NCBI GenBank assembly: GCA_031415695.1
Contig: JANOSH010000022.1
Location: forward strand, 62,001 to 126,000
DNA from: JANOSH01 sp031415695
GTDB taxonomy: Bacteria; Actinomycetota; Acidimicrobiia; Acidimicrobiales; Ilumatobacteraceae
Direction of reading: 5' to 3'
Length of the DNA stretch: 64,000 nucleotides
Shown here: one piece after another, positions 55,350 to 64,000 of the stretch
Layout of the letters: every line of letters starts with the position of its first letter
How positions within the stretch are numbered: the stretch's first letter is position 1
Program-made: the position numbers and the translations under genes
The notes under the pieces: generated by a model
Told to the model about the DNA's origin: nothing
Databases searched by the model: none
What the model saw: only the letters and a program-made list of their open reading frames with translations

Positions 55350-56684
55350 TTATCCTTGTGATGAGGGTGAGGAGGAGGAGAAGGACGACGACAGGGGGGC
55401 GATTACGTTGCGTCGGCCGCGAGACGCCGCGACCACGGCGATGACGAGGAACAAGAACGCAGCGTTCACGTCGAACACTCCGGCCTCGGTGGTGGAGACC
55501 ACGAGCATCATCCCGGCGTACACCAGGGGGAAAAGCCCCGCAGCACCTTGGTAGTAACGCACTACTCGGGCACCGCGCACGACCAAGCGAAGGTAGAGGC
55601 CAATCAGTAGTACCCCGCCGACGAGGCCAAGGTTGAGGCACATTTGCAGAAGGCCGTTGTGGGCGTGGGCAAACTGAAAGCCGACGAGCCTCCATGCTGG
55701 GCCGGCCGGACCTTCCCAGTCGGTGAAGTAGCCGCCCCAGCCGTAGCCGGCGAGTGGCCGATGGCGAATCGAGTCGAGGAGCGTCTCCCAGATGGCAACA
55801 CGACCGGTGAGACGAGGGTCCTTACCAAGGGCGGCGGCGACGGTGCCTACGTTCTCGACGGCGACAGCGAGCGTGACAATGAACCCCGTGAGCAAACTGA
55901 GCGCGATGGCGCCATAGAGCGTTCGGCGTGCTCGCAGCATCGCGAACAGTGCGCTGTAACCGAGCACCGAGAGCACGGCCAGCAGGCCGGTTTTCGACTG
56001 GGATCCAATCACCAACACGATGTTGAGCCCGACAAACGACCACAACACGGTGCGGTATCGACGCCAGGTGCGTGCGGCGGTGACGAGCACCACCATGCTG
56101 AGCGCGAGGTTGACCCCAAGCGAGTTTTTGTTACCGGTGACCCCTTGCCAGTTGCCATCGACCGCTACGCCGTACTGGGGTAGAACAACGATGAATGCCA
56201 AATGCACCAACAACCCGAGACCGAGAGCAATCGACGCGAAGCCGATTATGTTTGGTAGCGAGAACCGTAGGGCCATCCAGTAGCCAATAAGCAAGATCGT
56301 CATCATGGCCATGCCGACATCGATGGTGCGGGCTGGTTCGGTCGACCACAACGTCGATGCTACGACCCATACCATCAGGATCGGCAGCATTGGTTCGGCC
56401 CGTACTGCGTCAAGAAGGAAGCCGAGTTCGAAGCCGAGCGTGCCAAGCGCCATCGCCAAACCCGAGATGAGCACCACGGCGCGCCAGTTGCCAGCTGCCG
56501 CTCCTAGGTTGCCTTCGGGATTGAACCAGTTCATCGGGATGCCCGTCGAGAGCACGAACATCACGACAAGTACGGTGATCTTTTCGAGAAGCCTGGCCGG
56601 GATGTCGTGCAATGCCGACCACGACCGATAGCCGACGACGACGATCGATTTCGGCCGCAATTCGACAGCGATCGTGGAATTCAC
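55350..56684 (-). CDS. O-antigen ligase/polymerase-like membrane protein
   Basis: 444 residues with about ten to twelve membrane segments (LLIGYWMALRFSLPNIIGFASIALG, VIGSQSKTGLLAVLSVLGYSALFA are examples in part). The Wzy_C-type signature appears as GRVAIWETLLDSIRHRPLAGYGWGGYF, and AHNGLLQMCLNLGLVGGVLLIGLYL is the typical H-N-x-x-L-x segment. Such proteins polymerise or ligate exported glycans. Context with the Wzc-like gene and nucleotide-sugar genes supports exopolysaccharide polymerisation. Confidence 0.88.
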   Translation of the reverse strand: MNSTIAVELRPKSIVVVGYRSWSALHDIPARLLEKITVLVVMFVLSTGIPMNWFNPEGNLGAAAGNWRAVVLISGLAMALGTLGFELGFLLDAVRAEPMLPILMVWVVASTLWSTEPARTIDVGMAMMTILLIGYWMALRFSLPNIIGFASIALGLGLLVHLAFIVVLPQYGVAVDGNWQGVTGNKNSLGVNLALSMVVLVTAARTWRRYRTVLWSFVGLNIVLVIGSQSKTGLLAVLSVLGYSALFAMLRARRTLYGAIALSLLTGFIVTLAVAVENVGTVAAALGKDPRLTGRVAIWETLLDSIRHRPLAGYGWGGYFTDWEGPAGPAWRLVGFQFAHAHNGLLQMCLNLGLVGGVLLIGLYLRLVVRGARVVRYYQGAAGLFPLVYAGMMLVVSTTEAGVFDVNAAFLFLVIAVVAASRGRRNVIAPLSSSFSSSSPSSQG

Positions 56685-56778
56685 CTTTTCCCCGTGCCCC
56701 GGCCACGCACGCAGTAAAAGACGATCACTTGAGAATTGTAGGGGGCCTCACGAGAGGCGACCCATAGGCCTAGCGGCC

Positions 56779-57744
56779 TCAAATCGCCGGTATCGAGGCC
56801 GCCATTCCGCGGGCCTCGGCCTGGTGGGCCAAAAACCAGTCGTACGTGGTTCGTAACCCGCTTTCAAGGTCGTGGCGCGGCGACCACCCCAAACCGGTGA
56901 GCTTGGATATGTCGAGCACCTTGCGGGGGGTGCCGTCGGGTTTGGAATCGTCGAACACGATGTTGGCGTCGGGGTTCACAATGGACCGCACCAGTTCGGC
57001 GGCAGCCCGGATTGACATGTCGATTCCGGTGCCGACATTGATGTGTTCGTCGGCCGAGTAGTTGTCCATGAGGAACACGCAGGCGTGGGCGAGGTCGTCG
57101 ACATGGAGAAATTCGCGCATGGGTGATCCGCTACCCCAGACGACCACGTCGTGCTCGCCGGCCATCTTGGCGTCGTGGAACTTGCGCATGAGCGCGGGCA
57201 GCACGTGGGCCGACGTGAGATTGAAGTTGTCGCCCGGGCCGTACAGGTTGGTGGGCATGGCCGAGATGAAGTCGCTGCCGTATTGGCGACGGTAGGCCTC
57301 GCACAATTTGATTCCGGCGATCTTGGCCAGCGCGTACCATTCGTTGGTCGGTTCGAGGGGCCCAGTGAGCAGTTGGTCTTCGCGGATGGGTTGGGTGGCC
57401 TGGCGTGGATAGATGCAGGACGAGCCGAGGTAGAGCAGTTTGTTCACGCCGAATTGGTGTGACGCGTGTACAACGGTGCCGTGGATCATCAAGTTGTCGT
57501 AGATGAATTCGGCTGGTCGGGTGCTGTTGGCCAGGATGCCCCCGACGGTGCCGGCGACGAGGAACACGTATTCGGGTTGGTTGGCTTTGAACCAGTGGTT
57601 CACTTCGGATTGATCGCGCAGGTCGAGTTGTTGACGCGTGGCGGTGAGGATGTTGGTGTAACCACAGTGCTCTAACCGTCGTAGCACGGCACCGCCGACC
57701 ATGCCGGCGTGCCCGGCCACAAAGATTCGTGACATTGGTTCCAT
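56779..57744 (-). CDS. fcl: GDP-L-fucose synthase
   Basis: 321 residues of the extended SDR family. IFVAGHAGMVGGAVLRRLE (NADP loop), TVGGILANSTRPAEFIYDNLMI, LYLGSSCIYPRQATQPIRED (Ser), EWYALAKIAGIKLCEAYRRQYG (YxxxK), PTNLYGPGDNFNL, VWGSGSPMREFLHVDDLAHAC. It epimerises and reduces the gmd product to GDP-L-fucose. An ATG three codons in (57735) is an alternative start. It is 9 bases after the UDP-xylose synthase gene. Confidence 0.95.
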   Translation of the reverse strand: MEPMSRIFVAGHAGMVGGAVLRRLEHCGYTNILTATRQQLDLRDQSEVNHWFKANQPEYVFLVAGTVGGILANSTRPAEFIYDNLMIHGTVVHASHQFGVNKLLYLGSSCIYPRQATQPIREDQLLTGPLEPTNEWYALAKIAGIKLCEAYRRQYGSDFISAMPTNLYGPGDNFNLTSAHVLPALMRKFHDAKMAGEHDVVVWGSGSPMREFLHVDDLAHACVFLMDNYSADEHINVGTGIDMSIRAAAELVRSIVNPDANIVFDDSKPDGTPRKVLDISKLTGLGWSPRHDLESGLRTTYDWFLAHQAEARGMAASIPAI

Positions 57745-57753
57745 GGCGTCAGG

Positions 57754-58692
57754 CTATCGGTCGGTGCACTCGCGGCGTAGCGCTTCGGCCGTGCGGATGA
57801 GGCCTTCGTGCAGTGGAATGGTGGGCCGCCAGCCCAACACGCTTTCGGCCAGGGTGGAATCGGGGCAGCGCTGCAGGGGGTCGTCGACAGGCAACGGTCG
57901 GTACTCGAGTTCGGACGATGACCCAGTGACCTCGAGCACCAGTTCGGCGAATTCGCGGATGGTGAATTCGCCTTGGTTACCGATGTTCATGGGGCCGGGA
58001 TGGCCCGAATCCAACAGGGCTAGGAGGCCGTCGACTTCGTCGGTGACGTAGCAGAAGCTGCGGGTTTGGGAGCCGTCGCCGTAGATGGTGATGGGCTCGT
58101 TGCGCAAAGCCTGCATGACGAAGTTGGTGACGACACGACCATCGTCGGGACGCATGCGGGGCCCGTAGGTGTTGAAGATGCGAGCGATGGCCGTGTTGAC
58201 GCCTAAGTGGGTGCGAAACACGTTGGTGGTGGCTTCGGCAAAACGTTTGGCTTCGTCGTAACAGCTGCGGGGCCCTACAGGGTTGACGTTGCCCCAGTAG
58301 GTTTCGGGCTGGGGATGGACGAGTGGGTCGCCGTACACCTCGCTGGTGGAGGCCAACAAAAACCGGGACTCGTGCTGGTGGGCGAGCCGCAAGAGGTTGG
58401 TGGTGCCAACCGATCCAACGGCCAAGATCTCCAACGGCAGCGTGGCGAAATCGAGCGGGGATGCCGGGCTGGCCAAGTCGGCAATGGCGTCGAAGTGTCC
58501 GTCGACCGTGAGGGGTTGGCACACGTCGGCGATGACCAGGGTGAATGCCGGATGGTCGGCCAGGTGGGCGACGTTGCTGGCGCGGCCGGTCAACAGGTTG
58601 TCGATGGCGACGACTTGGTCGCCTCGGGCCACGAGTACGTCGCACATGTGTGAGCCGATCATGCCTGCTCCCCCGGCGACCAGGATTCTCAT
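57754..58692 (-). CDS. UDP-glucuronate decarboxylase (UDP-xylose synthase) type SDR
   Basis: 312 residues from ATG 58692 (MRILVAGGAGMIGSHMCDVL). Marks: AIDNLLTGRASNVAHL, ASTSEVYGDPLVHPQPE, YWGNVNPVGPRSCYDEAKRFAE (YxxxK with the R-S-C-Y-D-E of UXS), FNTYGPRMRPDDGRVVTNF and YVTDEVDGLLAL. It makes UDP-xylose from UDP-glucuronate, the product of the next-upstream gene, which it overlaps as ATGA. The longer frame from 58851 is rejected. Confidence 0.92.
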   Translation of the reverse strand: MRILVAGGAGMIGSHMCDVLVARGDQVVAIDNLLTGRASNVAHLADHPAFTLVIADVCQPLTVDGHFDAIADLASPASPLDFATLPLEILAVGSVGTTNLLRLAHQHESRFLLASTSEVYGDPLVHPQPETYWGNVNPVGPRSCYDEAKRFAEATTNVFRTHLGVNTAIARIFNTYGPRMRPDDGRVVTNFVMQALRNEPITIYGDGSQTRSFCYVTDEVDGLLALLDSGHPGPMNIGNQGEFTIREFAELVLEVTGSSSELEYRPLPVDDPLQRCPDSTLAESVLGWRPTIPLHEGLIRTAEALRRECTDR

Positions 58693-60023
58693 GCCCCGAC
58701 TCCCGCGTTCTGGCCAAGACCGATACCGCAGTAAACGAAGCCGGCGTCGCGCAGTTCGGTGGCGTCGAGCACATTGCGCCCGTCGAGCACTAACCGCCCG
58801 CGCATGCGTGTGGTCATCTCGGCGAGGTCGGGCGTGCGGAACTCGGGCCATTCGGTGACGAGCATGAGTGCGTCGGCATCGTCGAGCGCGCCGTAGGCAT
58901 CGGCAACAAACTGGCAGGAGTCACCGAGCAGGTCACGGGCGCGTGGTACGGCGACCGGGTCGTAGGCCACGACGTGGGCTCCGGCCGAGACGAGCGCGGC
59001 GACGATGGCCAGGGCCGGGGCTTCGCGCATGTCGTCGGTGTTTGGTTTGAACGCCAAGCCCCACACGGCGATTCGCCGCCCCATGAGCGTGCCGAGCAGG
59101 TCGTGGGCCCGGTCGACGAGCACCAGTTTCTGACGTTCATTGATGGCTTCGGTGGCGTGGAGCAGATCCATGGAAATGCCGGCCGCTTCGCCGGTGTGGG
59201 CGAGCGCTCGGACATCTTTGGGGAAGCACGATCCGCCGTAGCCGACGCCGGCGTACAGGAATCGTGAGCCGATGCGGTCGTCGGCCCCAATACCGCGTCG
59301 GACCGAGCCGATGTCGGCCCCGGTGGCGTCACACAACTGCGCCATTAGGTTCATGAAACTGACCCGCATGGCCAGCATGGCGTTGGCTGCGTATTTGGTG
59401 ATTTCGGCCGAGGCGATGTCCATGAACATCACGGGATGCCCGTTGAGCACGAACGGCCGGTATACCCGCTCTAGTACTGCTCGTGCCCGCGCCGAGTCGA
59501 CGCCGATGACGATGCGGTCGGGCTTCATGAAGTCGGCCACTGCAACGCCTTCTTTGAGGAACTCGGGATTGGAGGCAACGTCGAATTCGATGTCGGTGCC
59601 CCGGGCCGCAAGTTCTTCGGTGATGACCCGATGCAGCATGGTGGCGGTGCCGACGGGAACGGTGCTTTTGGTGACGACGACGATGTAGTTGGTGATGTGG
59701 CGGCCGATGGTACGGCCCACGTTCTCGACGAACGATAGGTCGGCGGTGCCGTCGGCCGACGACGGGGTGCCGACGGCGATGAATACCGTGTCGGTACCGG
59801 GAAGTTCGTGGGCGAGTTCGGTGGAGAACCGCAGTCGGCGCGAGGCGACGGCTCGGGTAACGACCTCGCCCAGGCCGGGTTCGTAGATGGGCATGCGGCC
59901 TTGGTGGAGGTCGGCGATTTTGGCTTCGTCGGTGTCGACGCAGACCACGTCGCTTCCGGTGTCGGCGAGGCACGCGCCACTGACCAGCCCGACATAACCG
60001 GTGCCCACGATTACAACTTTCAT
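58689..60023 (-). CDS. ugd: UDP-glucose 6-dehydrogenase
   Basis: 444 residues. VVIVGTGYVGLVSGACLADTGSDVVCVD (NAD loop), TKSTVPVGTA, SNPEFLKEGVAVADFMKPDRIVIG, AEITKYAANAMLAMRVSFMNL (Lys), YGGSCFPKDVRALAH with the catalytic Cys and WGLAFKPNTDDMREAPAL are all present. It oxidises UDP-glucose to UDP-glucuronate using two NAD. It is first in a minus-strand set with the decarboxylase and GDP-fucose synthase. Confidence 0.97.
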   Translation of the reverse strand: MKVVIVGTGYVGLVSGACLADTGSDVVCVDTDEAKIADLHQGRMPIYEPGLGEVVTRAVASRRLRFSTELAHELPGTDTVFIAVGTPSSADGTADLSFVENVGRTIGRHITNYIVVVTKSTVPVGTATMLHRVITEELAARGTDIEFDVASNPEFLKEGVAVADFMKPDRIVIGVDSARARAVLERVYRPFVLNGHPVMFMDIASAEITKYAANAMLAMRVSFMNLMAQLCDATGADIGSVRRGIGADDRIGSRFLYAGVGYGGSCFPKDVRALAHTGEAAGISMDLLHATEAINERQKLVLVDRAHDLLGTLMGRRIAVWGLAFKPNTDDMREAPALAIVAALVSAGAHVVAYDPVAVPRARDLLGDSCQFVADAYGALDDADALMLVTEWPEFRTPDLAEMTTRMRGRLVLDGRNVLDATELRDAGFVYCGIGLGQNAGVGA

Positions 60024-60110
60024 CTGCGACGCCGCCGTTTCACCTTAGGGACCGTTCTATTCAATCACTTGCACGGCAGATTCGGCGTGTAACTCATGGC
60101 CGAAAACCTA

Positions 60111-60146
60111 TACGCCGTCAACGAACAAGTGTTCGCTGACGGCGTA
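60111..60146 (-). terminator. hairpin terminator after the M28 peptidase gene
   Basis: TACGCCGTCA and TGACGGCGTA pair perfectly, then one mismatch, then CGAACA with TGTTCG, around a 2-base AG loop. It lies in the 161-base gap between ugd and the peptidase gene, 39 bases beyond the peptidase stop. No other feature is seen in that gap besides the ugd upstream region. Confidence 0.75.
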
Positions 60147-60184
60147 GAGATGTGATCAGGATTCGGTCAAGCGACCGGCACCGG

Positions 60185-61678
60185 TTACTGCTGAGCTTGG
60201 TGACCAACTTGGTCCCAGCTGTTGAAGTTGCCCTTGCCTTTCTTGCCGTTCACGATGTTGGTGCTCTGGGCAAACGTGATGATGGCGTGGGCGGCCGTGT
60301 CGGACATCTGATCGAGGCCGGTGGCCGAGATGTTGGCGATGGTGTCGCACGCCTGGTGGTAGCAGGCGTCGTACGCCACGCCGGCAGTCCCTCCGTAGAG
60401 CGCTACCTGGGCGGCGGTTTTGACGCCTTCAGCGCCGGTGAACAAGCCACCCGCGGCCACACCGGCTGCGATGAACGGACCGTAGTCGGAACGACCGTCG
60501 AAGGCCGTAGGTTCGTTGGCCAGGCCTTGGGCCCCGAGGTAGTCGGTGAACACCTGCTCTATGGCCGCCGACCCCGCCGGCCCGGCGGTACCGAACGCCG
60601 ACCCGTCACCGTCGTACACGAATCGAGCAAAGTTCGGTGAGGCCACCATGTCGAAGTTGAGGTAGAGCGCAAGGTTCGCCAGCTCGGCCGCACTGATCGT
60701 ATCGATGTAATGCCGAGATCCGAGTAGGCCCAGTTCTTCGGCGGCCCACCAGGCAAACCGTACGGCGTTACGGGGTTTCACCTTGGACATTTGCTCGGCG
60801 ATCTCCAGCAGTGTCGCCGACCCGCTGCCGTTGTCGTTGATACCCGGGCCAGGCACGACCGAGTCGAGGTGCGCCCCGGCCATCACCACGTTGGTGGTAT
60901 TGCCCGTTGGGGTCTGCGCAAACACGTTCTTAGCTTGGCGTATCGCCGAGATGGTCACGGTCACCAGGTTGACCGTGACGCCAGGGCCCGCAAGTGCCAC
61001 GCCGATGGCGAAGCTGGTACCGACAACCGGAATGGTGATGCCGGGTGCGGAGAGCGTGCCGGCGACCGAACCTGTGAAGCCGGCTGTGCCACGGTTGAAG
61101 ATGATGACGCCGCTCGCTCCGGCCGCTTGTGCATTAGCGGCTTTGGTGGCAAACGTGCAGCTGCCACGCTGCATCAGTGCGATGTTTCCGGGGAGGAAGC
61201 CGGCGAAGTCGGCGGCCTGACAGCCGCTGGTGCTGGCGTTGGTTGGTGTGGCGGCGGTGTCGACCGCTTGAACGCTGGCGGTCAGGTTGCCCGACCCCGA
61301 ATAGGTCATTGTGGAGAAGTCGGTGCCGGCGGTGTAGCTCGTGGGGACGGGCGTCAACTGAGCGAACGTGGGTGTACCAAGCTCTTGAAAGAACGGGAAG
61401 CTGAATTCTTGAGTGGTGACGATAAAGCCAGCAGCCGTGGCTTTCGCCACGACATAGTCGACCGACGCGTCGTAGCCGCTGGTGCCAGCGGCCCGGATGC
61501 CGCCGTTGGCGTTGGCGATCGCTTGGAGCGCCGACAGATGCTCGGTGATTCCGGGCACCGTGAGCCCGGCGCGCAGTTTGGCGGAATTGTTGTTGTTCGG
61601 GTCGGCGCTGGCTGGTGGTGCGGCGATAAGTAGCGCCCCCAACATCAACGCGGCCAGTGGAAGAGTTCTGCGAGCCAT
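60185..61678 (-). CDS. secreted M28-family zinc aminopeptidase with PA domain
   Basis: 497 residues. Signal peptide about 1-25 (LPLAALMLGALLIAAPPASA). A PA insert (about 120-225; PGNIALMQRGSCTFATKAANAQAAGASGVIIFN in part: QRGSCTFATKAANAQAAGA) sits inside the peptidase. M28 zinc ligands: GAHLDSV (His), INDNGSG (Asp), WAAEELGLLGS (Glu pair), LNFDMVASPN (Asp) and CYHQACDT (His). It resembles bacterial leucine/arginine aminopeptidases of the S. griseus type that act outside the cell. It is divergent from the LVIVD-repeat gene with 255 bases between. Confidence 0.93.
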   Translation of the reverse strand: MARRTLPLAALMLGALLIAAPPASADPNNNNSAKLRAGLTVPGITEHLSALQAIANANGGIRAAGTSGYDASVDYVVAKATAAGFIVTTQEFSFPFFQELGTPTFAQLTPVPTSYTAGTDFSTMTYSGSGNLTASVQAVDTAATPTNASTSGCQAADFAGFLPGNIALMQRGSCTFATKAANAQAAGASGVIIFNRGTAGFTGSVAGTLSAPGITIPVVGTSFAIGVALAGPGVTVNLVTVTISAIRQAKNVFAQTPTGNTTNVVMAGAHLDSVVPGPGINDNGSGSATLLEIAEQMSKVKPRNAVRFAWWAAEELGLLGSRHYIDTISAAELANLALYLNFDMVASPNFARFVYDGDGSAFGTAGPAGSAAIEQVFTDYLGAQGLANEPTAFDGRSDYGPFIAAGVAAGGLFTGAEGVKTAAQVALYGGTAGVAYDACYHQACDTIANISATGLDQMSDTAAHAIITFAQSTNIVNGKKGKGNFNSWDQVGHQAQQ

Positions 61679-61933
61679 CGAATCTCCGTTTCGGTCAAAG
61701 AACAGTGTGGGCAGGTTTACTTTTCCTCAGGTAAGCGTACCAGGGCCTTTCGGCCTATACGCGCGTGCCATCCGTCGGCCCGCGCACCCTAATCCTCAAG
61801 TATTCGGCACTGAACCCTTTTCGCTCTCAGGGATGCGTGCTAGGAAGGGACACATATCCAATTCCCACGGCGGCGGGCCTATTTGGCGGCCTGTCCGGAA
61901 GCGTGGGGCGTCAAGACCTAGGGGGTCCGAGAC
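61679..61933. other. 255-base divergent intergenic region
   Basis: This stretch lies between two divergent genes for exported proteins. I see no small gene, repeat or strong hairpin in it. It must hold both promoters; the only clear element is AGGGGG (61920-61925), a good ribosome site 8 nt before the ATG at 61934. Confidence 0.5.
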
Positions 61934-63811
61934 ATGATTTCACGACGACGAACAGCGTTGGTGACGGCGGTCGCTACGGCGGTACTGCTCACGGCCGGGG
62001 TTGGTTACGCGTACGCCCACGACGGAGCTTCGGCCACTGACGGCGTGATCGACAACGCGAAAATCACCCATCACCATCACCAGAACGCCGCTCAGCATGG
62101 CGGTGACGAGGGTCATTTGCCGGCTGGCGCTTCCAACATGCAGTTGGTCTCGAAGCTGACGTTAAAGAACGTCGAGCCCGGCAAGATTGCCGACGTGGGC
62201 GTCCACAACGGGTACGCTTACCTGGCGGCGTGGGGCGGCCAGACCTGCCGTTATAACGGTGTGCATGTGGTGGACATTCGTAACCCTGCAGCCCCTAAGG
62301 AGGTTTCGTTCATCCAGGCTAAAGAGGGCAGCGCTGCCGGGGAAGGCGTCCAGGCTCTGTCCATCTCGACGCCCAAGTTCACGGGTGACATTTTGGTCAC
62401 CAACAACGAGACGTGTAACGAGAGGACCGGTTTCGGCGGGTTGAACATTTACAACGTCAGCAACCCGGCGAACCCGTCGATGCTGACCGAAGGGTTTGGT
62501 GACGAGAGCGTTGCCGGGCAGGGCAAGAAGAAGGCTAACGAGATCCACAGCGTGTTTGCATGGGATGCTGGCGACAAGGCGTATGCGGTCATGGTCGACA
62601 ACGACGAGGGTGCTGACGTCGACATTGTCGATATCACTGATCCGCGCAAACCTAAGTTGATCGCCGAATTCGATCTCGATGAGCGATTCCCGCAAATCGT
62701 GCAGAACACGCCGGCAAGCCTGGTGCAGGTGTTCCTTCACGACGTGATTGTGAAGGAGATCGCCGGTCGTCAAATCATGCTGGTGTCGTATTGGGATGGC
62801 GGTTACGTCAAGCTTGATGTTACCGATCCGGTTAATCCGCAGTATTTGGCCGATTCCGATTTCACCTCGCCCGATGTGGAATTGCTGGCCCAGTCGGGGC
62901 TGAGTGAGAACCCTGAGGGCAACGCCCATCAAGCTGAGTTCACCAAGGACAACACGCACATCATCGCGGCCGACGAGGATTTCAGCCCGACGTTCACCGC
63001 GGCGTCTAGTGACGATGGCGGTTCGTTCTTCGCCGTTCCCGGCGATACCACTCCTAATGTGGCGGCCGCCGGGCAGTCCTTGATCGGTGCCACGAAGTAC
63101 GTCGGGCGGGCCTGCCTAGGCGACGCGGCTGTGCCGGCTGGTAACGGCACGCAGATTGCCGTGGTGGCTCGTGGTGTGTGTACGTTCACCGAGAAGCTGG
63201 CCAACGTCGAGGCCGCTGGCGGATACGTGGGGGCAATCATCGTCAATCGTGAGGGCTTTGATGGCTGCGGTGCGTTCGCCATGGCTGTCGAAGGAAACAT
63301 CCCTGCGGTGTCGGTGGAGCGTTCGGTTGGTTACGGTTTGTTCGATCAGGCCGGCTACAACGGGGCTTCGTGTCTGGCCGGTGTTGCGAATGAGCTTCCG
63401 GGCGTGGCGCTCGGGGCTATAGGCGACATCGTGACCTTGACATCACGGTTCGACGGCTGGGGTTATGTCCATCTCTATACCAATAACAACGGCAAACTGG
63501 TCGAGAGCGATACGTACGCCATTCCCGAGGCAATGGACCCGGCCTATGCCGACGGCTTTGGCGATCTGTCGGTCCATGAGGTGGCCACGTCGTTGCAGCG
63601 CAACGATCTTGCGTACCTCTCGTATTACGCAGGAGGCATCCGGGTGCTCAAAGTCGTTGGTGGCCAGCTCACCGAGGTTGGCCGCTTCATTGATGAGGGC
63701 GGCAACAACTTCTGGGGCGTGCAGACCTTTATCCACAATGGTGTCGAGTACGTGGCCGCCAGCGACCGTGATCACGGCCTGTACATCTTCAAGTACACAG
63801 GCACCGCCTGA
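61934..63811 (+). CDS. secreted LVIVD-repeat (beta-propeller) protein with PA domain
   Basis: 625 residues. Signal peptide about 1-28 (VTAVATAVLLTAGVGYAYA). A His-rich stretch follows (THHHHQNAAQHGGDEGH). Propeller-type LVIVD repeats recur: GVHVVDIRNPAAPKEVSFI, LNIYNVSNPANPSMLTEG, VDIVDITDPRKPKLIAEF, VKLDVTDPVNPQYLADSDF, and IRVLKVVGGQLTEVGRF near the end. Between them at about 370-490 is a PA domain (IAVVARGVCTFTEKLANVEAAG). A shared PA module and export with the divergent peptidase suggest related extracellular work. No catalytic site is recognised. Confidence 0.87.
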   Translation: MISRRRTALVTAVATAVLLTAGVGYAYAHDGASATDGVIDNAKITHHHHQNAAQHGGDEGHLPAGASNMQLVSKLTLKNVEPGKIADVGVHNGYAYLAAWGGQTCRYNGVHVVDIRNPAAPKEVSFIQAKEGSAAGEGVQALSISTPKFTGDILVTNNETCNERTGFGGLNIYNVSNPANPSMLTEGFGDESVAGQGKKKANEIHSVFAWDAGDKAYAVMVDNDEGADVDIVDITDPRKPKLIAEFDLDERFPQIVQNTPASLVQVFLHDVIVKEIAGRQIMLVSYWDGGYVKLDVTDPVNPQYLADSDFTSPDVELLAQSGLSENPEGNAHQAEFTKDNTHIIAADEDFSPTFTAASSDDGGSFFAVPGDTTPNVAAAGQSLIGATKYVGRACLGDAAVPAGNGTQIAVVARGVCTFTEKLANVEAAGGYVGAIIVNREGFDGCGAFAMAVEGNIPAVSVERSVGYGLFDQAGYNGASCLAGVANELPGVALGAIGDIVTLTSRFDGWGYVHLYTNNNGKLVESDTYAIPEAMDPAYADGFGDLSVHEVATSLQRNDLAYLSYYAGGIRVLKVVGGQLTEVGRFIDEGGNNFWGVQTFIHNGVEYVAASDRDHGLYIFKYTGTA

Positions 63812-63827
63812 CGCCCTGACGATCCGA

Positions 63828-63854
63828 GGCCTGAGCGCTCTACGCGCTCAGGCC
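63828..63854. terminator. bidirectional hairpin terminator between convergent genes
   Basis: GGCCTGAGCGC (63828-63838) and GCGCTCAGGCC (63844-63854) pair perfectly around TCTAC, with a flanking A-T pair. It sits between the stop of the LVIVD-repeat gene and the stop of the next minus-strand gene, so it can serve both. Confidence 0.8.
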
Positions 63855-63858
63855 TTGG

Positions 63859-64000
63859 TCAGGTGCCGGTGTACAGCCGGTCGAGGTCGACGAGTTCGAT
63901 GTCGGCACGGCGTCGAGCAGCGCGGGTGAGTTCGGCAGTGAAACCAGCGCGGGCGACGAGCACGCGCTTGACGGTGGGCGCGGCGCGTTCGCCGAGCGCT
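63859..64000 (-). CDS. C-terminal end of a protein resembling DUF234-type AAA ATPases (cut by window edge)
   Basis: The minus-strand frame from the window edge to TGA at 63859 is open and reads ERAAPTVKRVLVARAGFTAE, then LTRAARRRADIELVDLDRLY and TGT. This pattern (V-L-V-A-R-x-G-F-T, then D-I-x-L-V-D-L-D-R-L-Y) is what ends the nuclease-like DUF234 domain of archaeal-type AAA ATPases in actinobacteria. With only 46 residues visible, the family is a tentative call. The gene continues beyond the window. Confidence 0.5.
   Translation of the reverse strand, partial: ALGERAAPTVKRVLVARAGFTAELTRAARRRADIELVDLDRLYTGT

Overview
The window is one contig piece from a GC-rich actinobacterium, most likely of the class Acidimicrobiia. 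This is an inference from protein style, the glmS-acpS-nnr-alr-tsaEBD order, zinc-type S4/S14/L36 ribosomal proteins, a Rv2466c-type (mycothiol-linked) oxidoreductase, an LPXTG surface protein and TANNNT promoters close to start codons. I see no rRNA, tRNA, CRISPR, insertion sequence or prophage.

Layout: 1-3.5 kb holds the end of a Rieske oxygenase gene, a small exported protein and a large secreted CotH-kinase protein. 3.6-6.3 kb is a short plus-strand run: GNAT acetyltransferase, a DsbA/Rv2466c-like selenoprotein and a PLP-dependent decarboxylase-like enzyme. 6.4-9.4 kb is a molybdate regulator plus modABC. 9.4-12.6 kb (minus) has xylA, maf and dusB. 12.6-15.2 kb (plus) has an ECF sigma factor, its probable membrane partner and a GrdB-family selenoprotein. 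15.2-44.2 kb is a nearly unbroken minus-strand run. In transcription order it carries L3 to S3/L16, the spc block, secY, adk, infA, L36, S13, S11, S4, rpoA, L17, truA, L13, S9, glmM, a secreted repeat protein, a giant GlmS-like protein, acpS, nnr, alr and tsaE-tsaB-rimI-tsaD. rpsJ and map are not in their usual places. 44.5-46.9 kb has an LPXTG surface protein and an alpha/beta hydrolase. 46.9-52 kb is a translationally coupled cluster around an FtsK/EccC-like ATPase, ending in a low-molecular-weight tyrosine phosphatase. 52-60 kb is an exopolysaccharide/nucleotide-sugar region (gmd, toxin-antitoxin pair, Wzc-like kinase, O-antigen-ligase-like protein, GDP-fucose synthase, UDP-xylose synthase, UDP-glucose dehydrogenase). 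60-64 kb has two exported PA-domain proteins and the end of a further minus-strand gene.

The most striking observation is that two genes are each interrupted by one in-frame TGA exactly where the family has its redox-active cysteine (U-P-W-C at codons 11-14 of the gene at 4410; U-P-V-C at codons 168-171 of the gene at 14272). Each TGA is followed, 22 or 21 nt later, by the apical loop of a hairpin that fits the bacterial SECIS rules. I therefore annotate both as selenocysteine proteins read through the TGA. The selenocysteine machinery (selA, selB, selC, selD) is not in the window and must be found elsewhere in the genome for this to hold.

Other points: infA seems to start at a CTG codon behind a perfect Shine-Dalgarno sequence; L22 has a long tail with a 19-residue His/Asp tract and a small extra domain; L4 has an acidic tail; GlmS is almost twice its normal size.
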